Part shown: positions 6,691-12,205 of the stretch, in pieces
Position numbering within the stretch: position 1 is the stretch's first letter
Layout: the number at the start of each line of letters is the position of its first letter
NCBI GenBank assembly: GCA_016938155.1
Contig: JAFGVF010000071.1
Span: 1-13,251 of the forward strand
Reading direction: 5' to 3'
Length of the DNA: 13,251 nt
Origin: Candidatus Cloacimonadota bacterium
GTDB taxonomy: Bacteria > Cloacimonadota > Cloacimonadia > Cloacimonadales > JAFGVF01
Program-made: the position numbers and the translations under genes
The notes under the pieces: model-generated
The model's input: the letters and a program-made list of their open reading frames with translations, nothing else
The model's database searches: none
Told to the model about the DNA's origin: nothing

Positions 6691-6718
6691 GTAGAGACGC
6701 ACGGCCGTGCGTCTCTAC
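6691..6718. repeat. Palindromic repeat family A, copy 3 (perfect 28-nt)
   Basis: Identical over all 28 nt to the element at 2925-2952, about 3.8 kb away. It is a perfect palindrome with half-site GTAGAGACGCACGG. Complete identity of two non-coding copies suggests recent dispersal, gene conversion or functional constraint. Confidence 0.88.
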
Positions 6719-6727
6719 AAATGTAGT

Positions 6728-6744
6728 ACAATTCTCCGAATTGT
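6728..6744. repeat. Palindromic repeat family D, copy 2
   Basis: ACAATTC-TCC-GAATTGT, a perfect 7-bp stem with a 3-nt loop, sits 9 nt after family A copy 3. It shares the AATTCTCC core with the arm at 6630-6637. Confidence 0.6.
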
Positions 6745-6775
6745 CAGCAACTCAGGAGAGTCGCAGTACGAAAAT

Positions 6776-6797
6776 AAGCCGAATCGGAGTTCGGCTT
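6776..6797. repeat. Palindromic repeat family C, copy 2 (inverted)
   Basis: Perfect 8-bp stem AAGCCGAA / TTCGGCTT with loop TCGGAG. It is the reverse complement of the element at 2788-2809 except for changes that preserve stem pairing. A 10-nt fragment (CGGAGTTCGG) also occurs at 6328-6337. Confidence 0.75.
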
Positions 6798-6856
6798 CCT
6801 CACAGTATGAAAATAGCAATGCAATCGTTTGAAAGTATGAATTTACACTGTTACAG

Positions 6857-6887
6857 TTGACAAAAATAGTAATGTGAAAATTGTAAA
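6857..6887 (+). promoter_or_regulatory. Possible promoter of the pta operon (TTGACA / TGTAAA)
   Basis: A perfect TTGACA at 6857-6862 is followed after 19 nt by TGTAAA at 6882-6887, 28 nt upstream of the pta start. It is the best candidate promoter for the downstream gene cluster, although the -10 is weak (4/6) and the spacer slightly long. Confidence 0.35.
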
Positions 6888-6914
6888 AAAAATAATATCA
6901 AATAGGAGAGAGGA

Positions 6915-7901
6915 ATGGATGTTTTAGCTGATTTCAGAGCCAAAGCAAAGGCTATTAATGGCAAGGTAGTATTACCGGAAGCATTTGATGAAAGAACCTT
7001 AAGAGCAGCGGAAGCTATTCTCAAAGAGGAGATGTGCGGTGTTGTTCTTGTGGGAGTTGAAGAAACCATCCTGAGTGATGCGGGTAAGCTGGGTTTAGAT
7101 TTATCAAAAGCTGAGATTATTAACCCTGAAAAATATGACATTAAAGAGTTCGCTGAGTTTTTCTATGAAAAGCGGAAGAAAAAAGGTGTTACTCCTGAGC
7201 AGGCATCTGAAATAGTTAAACAAAACCTTTTCTTTGGGGCACTTTTGGTAAAATATGGGATCGTAAACGGTATGGTAGCGGGAGCAGCAAATACAACCGC
7301 AGATGTTCTCAAAGCAGCATTGCAGGTTGTGGGTGTAAAACCCGGATTAAAAACTGTATCCAGTAGTTTTATTATGGTAACACCCGATTTTCTTGGAAGC
7401 GATAAAATTTTTCTATTTGCAGATTGTGCAGTTGTTCCTAATCCTGATGCAGAACAATTGGCAGATATTGCCATATCTACAGCGACTACTCGTAAATCAC
7501 TGATTGGTGATGAACCCAAAGTTGCCTTGCTTTCATTTTCAACAAAAGGGAGTGCTGAGCACGAATTAGTTGACAAAGTATTACAGACAAAAAAGATAAT
7601 GGACGAAAGAAAACTTGATTTCGATTATGATGGAGAATTGCAGCTTGATGCAGCCATAATACCATCAGTTGGTTCAAGAAAAGCCCCGGGAAGTAGTGTT
7701 GCCGGTCAGGCAAATGTATTGATATTCCCTGATTTACAAGCAGGCAACATAGGTTATAAGCTTGTACAGAGATTTGCCAAAGCCGAAGCAATAGGTCCTG
7801 TTATTCAAGGGCTTGCAGCCCCTGTATGTGACCTTTCCCGCGGTTGCTCATGGGAAGATATATATAACACAGCAGCACTTGTATTGTTGCTTTCCAGATA
7901 A
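6915..7901 (+). CDS. pta: Phosphate acetyltransferase
   Basis: Cytoplasmic enzyme interconverting acetyl-CoA plus phosphate and acetyl-phosphate plus CoA, the first step of the Pta-AckA acetate pathway. The 328-residue product has the length of single-domain Pta and lacks the N-terminal domains of the long E. coli form. Family signatures are PEAFDERTLRAA (21-32), GMVAGAANTTADVLKAALQ (119-137), SFSTKGSAEHE (207-217), RKAPGSSVAGQANVLIFPDL (255-274) and CDLSRGCSWEDI (305-316). The last carries the Ser-Arg pair (S308, R309) implicated in catalysis in this family. The usual Asn before DLSRG is Cys305 here. AGGAGAG lies upstream at good spacing. No acetate kinase gene is in the window. Phosphate butyryltransferase is a less likely alternative. 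It is the first gene of the plus-strand cluster, 48 nt before the aminotransferase. Confidence 0.92.
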   Translation: MDVLADFRAKAKAINGKVVLPEAFDERTLRAAEAILKEEMCGVVLVGVEETILSDAGKLGLDLSKAEIINPEKYDIKEFAEFFYEKRKKKGVTPEQASEIVKQNLFFGALLVKYGIVNGMVAGAANTTADVLKAALQVVGVKPGLKTVSSSFIMVTPDFLGSDKIFLFADCAVVPNPDAEQLADIAISTATTRKSLIGDEPKVALLSFSTKGSAEHELVDKVLQTKKIMDERKLDFDYDGELQLDAAIIPSVGSRKAPGSSVAGQANVLIFPDLQAGNIGYKLVQRFAKAEAIGPVIQGLAAPVCDLSRGCSWEDIYNTAALVLLLSR

Positions 7902-7949
7902 AGAATTCACGGTGATAAACCGGAATTATGCTTTAAAAAGGAGTTGATT

Positions 7950-9152
7950 ATGCCGATTAAACTTTCCCGCCAGATTAGACGGATTAAACCTTCACCGACT
8001 TTAGCAATCTCTGCTAAAGCTACACAGATGAAGAAAGAGGGTATTAATGTAGTTAATTTCGGAGTCGGTGAGCCTGACTTCAACACGCCAGATTATATCA
8101 AGAAAGCTGCCTTTAAAGCAATTGACGAAAATTTTACCAGATACACGCCAACTCCCGGTATTCCTGAACTAAAACAGGCGATATGCGATAAACTACTTCG
8201 TGAGAATAATCTTCAATACAAACCGAATGAGATAGTTGTTTCCGCGGGGGCAAAGGCAGCGATTGCATTCGCTCTGAGAGCTGTTTGCGACAGTCATGAC
8301 CAGGTTATAATTCAGGTGCCGTATTGGGTAAGCTATCCATATCAAGTTGAATTAGCAGAAGCAGAACCGGTATATCTGGAAACAAAGATAGATAATAATT
8401 TTAAAATAGAACCGGATAAACTAGAAGCATTAATCAAGGATAATCCAAGAGCAAAGGCAATAATCCTTAATACACCCGGGAATCCGACCGGTACTGTTTA
8501 TACCAGAAGCGAATTGGAAGCTATTGCAGCTGTTTGCTTGAAATATGAATTAGTGATTATTTCAGATGAGATTTATGAGAAGCTGGTGTATGACGGAAGC
8601 GAGCATGTCTCCATTGCCTCCTTATCTGAAGAGATAAAAGCCAATACAATAGTTATAAACGGCTTTTCTAAAGCCTATGCCATGACCGGATGGAGATTGG
8701 GATATCTTGCTGCTCCTGCAGAAGTAGCCTCAGCAATTGCCAGAATCCAGGGTCATATCGACTCCAATGCTAATTCCATTAGTCAGAAAGCCGGAATTGC
8801 TGCTCTCCAGGAAGATGACGGCTCACTTGAAAAGATGAGGAAAGAGTTTGAGAAGAGAAAGAGTTTCCTGAGAGAAGAATTATTGAAAACCCCTGAAGTT
8901 AAATGTTCAAATCCTGATGGTGCATTTTATATGATGGCAGACATCAGTGCATATTTGAAGAACAATAATAAAGGTATAACATGCAGTGAACAACTGTGTA
9001 CTTACTTACTTGAGAATTTCAGAGTCGATCTTGTGCAGGGAAGTGTCTTTGGTTCAGATGATTATGTAAGATTTTCGTATGCCAACAGCATGGAAAACCT
9101 TGCGGAAGGAGCGAAGAGATTTAAAGAAGGCATGTTAAGTCTCAGAAGTTAA
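7950..9152 (+). CDS. Class I aminotransferase, aspartate type (subgroup Ib)
   Basis: Cytoplasmic PLP enzyme, probably aspartate:2-oxoglutarate aminotransferase; some members of this subgroup also transaminate prephenate. The 400-residue product has the Ib-type opening RIKPSPTLAISAKA and NFGVGEPDFNTP (36-47). It also has the TPTPGIPELKQAI segment, NTPGNPTGTVY (174-184) and SDEIYEKLVYDG (205-216). The PLP-binding lysine is K241 in GFSKAYAMTGWRLGY. R374 in VRFSYA corresponds to the substrate carboxylate-binding arginine. The frame can begin at TTG 7944, but I chose ATG 7950 because AAAAGGAG ends six bases upstream. The stop overlaps the next start by 1 nt (TAATG). The exact amino donor is not settled by sequence. 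Confidence 0.92.
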   Translation: MPIKLSRQIRRIKPSPTLAISAKATQMKKEGINVVNFGVGEPDFNTPDYIKKAAFKAIDENFTRYTPTPGIPELKQAICDKLLRENNLQYKPNEIVVSAGAKAAIAFALRAVCDSHDQVIIQVPYWVSYPYQVELAEAEPVYLETKIDNNFKIEPDKLEALIKDNPRAKAIILNTPGNPTGTVYTRSELEAIAAVCLKYELVIISDEIYEKLVYDGSEHVSIASLSEEIKANTIVINGFSKAYAMTGWRLGYLAAPAEVASAIARIQGHIDSNANSISQKAGIAALQEDDGSLEKMRKEFEKRKSFLREELLKTPEVKCSNPDGAFYMMADISAYLKNNNKGITCSEQLCTYLLENFRVDLVQGSVFGSDDYVRFSYANSMENLAEGAKRFKEGMLSLRS

Positions 9153-9349
9153 TGGACGATTTCAAGAAAAAGATACAGAATCGTCTGAATGACAGACATA
9201 TAAAAGCAAAGGGAAGCTGGAAGAAGCTTCTTATCAAAATATTAGCCCTAATATTGATTATCATTATTATTAAAGGATTTTCAGGGGAAAGATTCAAGGC
9301 AATCCTGAGCTTTGGAAAATCAACTGAAATAAACGGGAGTAATGAATGA
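9152..9349 (+). CDS. Small single-pass membrane protein, unknown function
   Basis: A 65-residue protein with no recognised family. The N-terminus is charged and strongly basic (KKKIQNRLNDRHIKAKGSWKK), followed by one very hydrophobic segment LLIKILALILIIIII (26-40). A short polar tail rich in Gly, Ser and Glu follows. The positive-inside rule suggests a cytoplasmic N-terminus with the tail outside. It looks real despite its size because both ends are interlocked with confident genes: TAATG with the aminotransferase and ATGA with the kinase. There is no obvious Shine-Dalgarno before its ATG, so translation probably depends on the upstream gene. It could be a membrane anchor or small regulator for neighbouring products, but the sequence alone does not show this. 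Confidence 0.72.
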   Translation: MDDFKKKIQNRLNDRHIKAKGSWKKLLIKILALILIIIIIKGFSGERFKAILSFGKSTEINGSNE

Positions 9350-10242
9350 GATTAACACTCGTAGGCTCAATTGCCCTCGACAGTGTAAAAACACCTTATG
9401 GAGAAGTAACGGATGCTTTGGGTGGTTCTTCATTATATGCTTCGCTGGCTGCAAGTTATTTTTGCCGTCCCTGCGTTGTCGGAGTAATTGGTGAGGATTA
9501 CGATTCAGCTAACTTAGATATTTTGGAAAAGAAAGGTATTGATACTTCCGGGATAGTGGTACTCCCCGGTAAAACCTTTCGCTGGAAAGGTGTGTACAAC
9601 GACCTTAACAGAGCTGAAACACTCGATACACAGTTAAATGTGTTTGCAGACTTCAATCCTGTACTTTCGGCTGAATATGCCTCCAATGAGTACTTGTTTC
9701 TTGGAAATATTCATCCCTCATTGCAATTGAATGTTCTCAGTCAACTGGAATGTTGTAAAATAACAGCAATGGATACAATGAATTTCTGGATATCTTCGGC
9801 TAAAGAAGAGCTTTTGGAAGTTATTAGAAGAATTGATATTGTTTTCGTAAATGAGGATGAAGCTAAGATGCTTACAGGTTGCCACAACATTTACGATGCT
9901 GCAGAAGAGATACTAAGTATGGGTCCTAAGCTGGTTCTTTTGAAGAGAGGAGAGTACGGTGCAATGGCTATCATGACAGACATGATGTTTTATGCCCCTG
10001 TTTATCCCGTAAAAAAAGTAGTTGACCCTACAGGTGCCGGAGATAGTTTTGCCGGTGGCTTTATGGGATTTCTTGCCGGAAAGGGAGAATTCACCAAATC
10101 TGCCATAAAAGAAGCGGTGATTTATGGCACAGTTATGGCATCATTAGATGTCGAATCATTCAGTGCCGATGCCCTTTTGGACATAGAAACAAGTGAAATA
10201 GAAAACAGAAGAAAGAAAATCATTGAGATTATTTCGATATAA
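9346..10242 (+). CDS. PfkB/ribokinase-family sugar kinase
   Basis: ATP-dependent small-molecule kinase of the PfkB/ribokinase fold, 298 residues; the substrate is unknown. It begins VGSIALDSV with GGSSLYASLAAS (26-37), the substrate-lid region. GKTFRWKG (75-82) and TLDTQLNVFADFNP (92-105) are characteristic of one conserved, functionally unassigned PfkB subgroup as I remember it. NEDE (169-172) matches the NxxE motif used for Mg/phosphate binding. DPTGAGDSFAGGFMG (227-241) is PfkB signature 2 with the catalytic base D233. The start overlaps the preceding stop (ATGA) and GGGAG lies upstream. PurM follows after 11 nt. The neighbourhood hints at nucleotide or pentose metabolism but does not prove it. 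Confidence 0.88.
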   Translation: MRLTLVGSIALDSVKTPYGEVTDALGGSSLYASLAASYFCRPCVVGVIGEDYDSANLDILEKKGIDTSGIVVLPGKTFRWKGVYNDLNRAETLDTQLNVFADFNPVLSAEYASNEYLFLGNIHPSLQLNVLSQLECCKITAMDTMNFWISSAKEELLEVIRRIDIVFVNEDEAKMLTGCHNIYDAAEEILSMGPKLVLLKRGEYGAMAIMTDMMFYAPVYPVKKVVDPTGAGDSFAGGFMGFLAGKGEFTKSAIKEAVIYGTVMASLDVESFSADALLDIETSEIENRRKKIIEIISI

Positions 10243-10253
10243 TCGAGGAGACT

Positions 10254-11273
10254 ATGGATTATAAGAAATCCGGTGTGGATATCAAGGCGGGAGAGGAATC
10301 GGTCAACAGGATAAAACCTATGGTTAAATCAACATTTAATAAGAATGTGTTAACCCAGATAGGTGGCTTTGGCGGACTTTATCAAGTTGATTTAGCAAAA
10401 TGGAAAGAACCTGTGCTGGTTTCAAGTGCAGACGGGGTCGGCACGAAAATAATGGTTGCCCGTATGGCCGGGATTTATAATACCGTTGGGCAGGATTTGG
10501 TGAATCATTGTGTAAATGATATTTTTGTACAGGGTGCTATACCGCAATATTTCCTTGATTATATAGGAGTGGGAAAATTAAAGCCAGAGATTATTGAAGA
10601 GATTATATCCGGTTTTGTACTCGCCTGCCGGGAAAACGAGATGGCTCTTATCGGCGGTGAAATGGCTGAAATGCCCGGAATATATTCCCCGGAAGACTTT
10701 GACCTTGCCGGTACAATCGTCGGATTGGTAGAAAAAAGTAAGATTATTACCGGAGAGAAAATTGTAGAAGGTGATGTTGTTCTTGGTTTCAATTCCACCG
10801 GACTTCATACCAATGGCTATTCCCTTGCCAGAGCGATAATCTTTGATATTCTCAAGTTGAATGTGGATTCAATCTTGCCTGGATTAAATAAGACAGTTGC
10901 TGAAGCTCTTTTAGCTATTCATAAATCATATTTACCTCTACTGGTTGATTTTGCCGATCCGGAAAAGATACACGGAATGGCTCATATCACAGGTGGTGGA
11001 ATTCCAGGAAATTTAAAGAGAGTAATCCCTGATGGACTCTGTGCAGTCATTGATTCAAACAGCTGGGAAGTACCTGAGCTTTTCAAGCTATTGGTAGATG
11101 CCGGTAATGTTGATGCATTGGAATCTTTCAGTGCCTTTAACATGGGCATTGGATATACGGTTGTTTGTCCTGAAAGAATTGCAACTGATATTATGCGAAG
11201 AAGTTCAGCGATAAAAATTGGTGTTATAGAACAGAAAATAAATGCGGATAAGGTGAATCTGATTAATATATGA
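10254..11273 (+). CDS. purM: Phosphoribosylformylglycinamidine cyclo-ligase
   Basis: AIR synthetase, the ATP-dependent fifth step of de novo purine synthesis converting FGAM to aminoimidazole ribonucleotide in the cytoplasm. The 339-residue product has the normal length for PurM. It opens YKKSGVDIKAGEE, then has SSADGVGTK (57-65) of the ATP-binding site. GQDLVNHCVNDIFVQGAIP (79-97), LIGGEMAEMPGIY (132-144), STGLHTNGYSLAR and HITGGGIPGNL follow in the expected order. GAGGAG precedes the ATG at good spacing. The stop overlaps the next start (ATGA). No other purine genes are in the window, so the pathway is scattered or continues elsewhere. Confidence 0.96.
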   Translation: MDYKKSGVDIKAGEESVNRIKPMVKSTFNKNVLTQIGGFGGLYQVDLAKWKEPVLVSSADGVGTKIMVARMAGIYNTVGQDLVNHCVNDIFVQGAIPQYFLDYIGVGKLKPEIIEEIISGFVLACRENEMALIGGEMAEMPGIYSPEDFDLAGTIVGLVEKSKIITGEKIVEGDVVLGFNSTGLHTNGYSLARAIIFDILKLNVDSILPGLNKTVAEALLAIHKSYLPLLVDFADPEKIHGMAHITGGGIPGNLKRVIPDGLCAVIDSNSWEVPELFKLLVDAGNVDALESFSAFNMGIGYTVVCPERIATDIMRRSSAIKIGVIEQKINADKVNLINI

Positions 11274-12091
11274 GATGGAGAATAATTTTCCAAGGCAGAC
11301 TGGGCTCAGCTGAAAATATGGCAATAGATGAAGCTTTGATGATAGCCATAGAGGAAGGTAAAAGTTTACCTACCATTCGATTTTATGATTGGGAACCGGC
11401 TACGGTGTCCTGCGGATTTAACCAGAAAGCTAAGGAAGAGGTTGATTTTGCCGAAGTAGAGAAAAAAGGTTATGGATTTGTAAGGCGACCTACCGGAGGT
11501 AGAGTTGTTTTGCATAAAGATGAAGTAACTTATGCAGTGATTACGCCGTGTATTGAGAAATTTGAAGGCGGAATTACAGATACTTATGCAGAAATTAGTA
11601 AAGCCCTGGGAAAAGGTTTGTTGAAGTTAGGCGTACCGATCGAATTCGAAAAGGGAGATTTAACGGCAACTGAGCAGAGATTGAATGCAAACCCCTGCTT
11701 TACAAGTACTTCGAGGTATGAATTGAAATGTTTCGGTAAGAAGATAGTTGGGAGTGCTCAAGTAAGAAAAGGAAACATGTTGCTACAGCATGGTTCTATT
11801 CTTTTAAATCAAAACCAGGAGGAAGTTGCCTGGCTTGTACCGGGACTGGAAAAAGAAAAAAAAGAAAAGTTAGCACGATTTCTTGCCAGAAAAACCATAT
11901 CAATTAATCAGGCACAATCAAGAAAAATAGAATATAGTGAAGCGATAAAAGCTTTAGCAGAAGGATTTATGGAGCAATGGGACTCGGATGAATTTATTGT
12001 TTCTGATGAACTCACTGCTTATGAATGTAAGCTAACAGCAGAGTTAAAGGAAAAAAAATATGGTTCAGACAATTGGAATTTTCGCAAATAA
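11270..12091 (+). CDS. Octanoyltransferase/lipoate-protein ligase family (LipM-like)
   Basis: Cytoplasmic biotin/lipoyl ligase-fold enzyme acting in lipoyl cofactor attachment, 273 residues. Key parts are AENMAIDEAL (14-23), RFYDWEPATVSCGFNQ (37-52) and the RRPTGGRVVLH active-site loop (72-82). NPCFTSTSRYELKCFGKKIVG (141-161) follows, then GSAQVRKGNMLLQHGSIL. The Cys143 position in PCF..S..YEL matches the catalytic Cys of LipM, the octanoyl-ACP:protein transferase of Bacillus-type lipoate synthesis, as I recall it. K158 before the GSAQ motif is the conserved lysine. LplA-type ligase activity remains an alternative. The start overlaps the purM stop by 4 nt. It is the last gene of the cluster; no strong terminator follows within the next 110 nt. 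Confidence 0.86.
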   Translation: MRWRIIFQGRLGSAENMAIDEALMIAIEEGKSLPTIRFYDWEPATVSCGFNQKAKEEVDFAEVEKKGYGFVRRPTGGRVVLHKDEVTYAVITPCIEKFEGGITDTYAEISKALGKGLLKLGVPIEFEKGDLTATEQRLNANPCFTSTSRYELKCFGKKIVGSAQVRKGNMLLQHGSILLNQNQEEVAWLVPGLEKEKKEKLARFLARKTISINQAQSRKIEYSEAIKALAEGFMEQWDSDEFIVSDELTAYECKLTAELKEKKYGSDNWNFRK

Positions 12092-12141
12092 TTCAGTGTT
12101 GCAAGAAAATTTATTGACATTTAAGTTATTCCATTCCTTTT

Positions 12142-12169
12142 TTGGTAGAATGGAGAAGTTTACTATAAA
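12142..12169 (+). promoter_or_regulatory. Possible promoter of the TonB-dependent receptor gene
   Basis: TTGGTA (12142-12147) and TATAAA (12164-12169) are separated by 16 nt, about 36 nt upstream of the receptor start codon. The -35 box overlaps a 7-bp inverted repeat (TCCATTC at 12130-12136 with GAATGGA at 12148-12154) that could be an operator. It is a modest match only. Confidence 0.3.
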
Positions 12170-12205
12170 TATGGATATTGTGAAATAGAAAGGGAGGATT
12201 AATTG

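Larger units (their letters stand above)
6003..6914. other. Long repeat-rich intergenic region
   Basis: About 900 nt separate the divergent kinase and pta genes, and I find no credible gene. The short open frames here run through palindromes and have no ribosome-binding sites or recognisable products. The region holds family B, A, C and D palindromes (listed separately), a 10-bp tandem duplication (TCTATACTTG at 6093-6112), and a 16-bp imperfect tandem duplication (6125-6140 and 6141-6156, 15/16 identical). It also holds three copies of TCACAGTGCGT and a stretch rich in CACGAAC (6563-6569, 6581-6587). No tRNA, transposase or CRISPR is visible. Confidence 0.8.

Noticed and set aside
2835..6718. 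CRISPR array suggested by repeated palindromes
   Set aside because: Only three family A copies exist, with spacings of about 90 nt and 3.8 kb, and no regular spacers or cas genes are present.
6505..6860. Short open frames on both strands in the intergenic region
   Set aside because: They span palindromic repeats, lack ribosome-binding sites and resemble no protein family.
6003..6914. Insertion sequence or MITE
   Set aside because: There is no transposase, no matched terminal inverted repeats defining a single unit and no clear target-site duplication; the region is a patchwork of distinct short palindromes.
12114..12154. Terminator of the LipM-like gene, or a TTGACA-based promoter for the receptor gene
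   Set aside because: The 7-bp inverted repeat has an 11-nt loop and no T-run after it, and TTGACA at 12114-12119 has no -10-like box at a workable distance (TAGAAT is 26 nt away).
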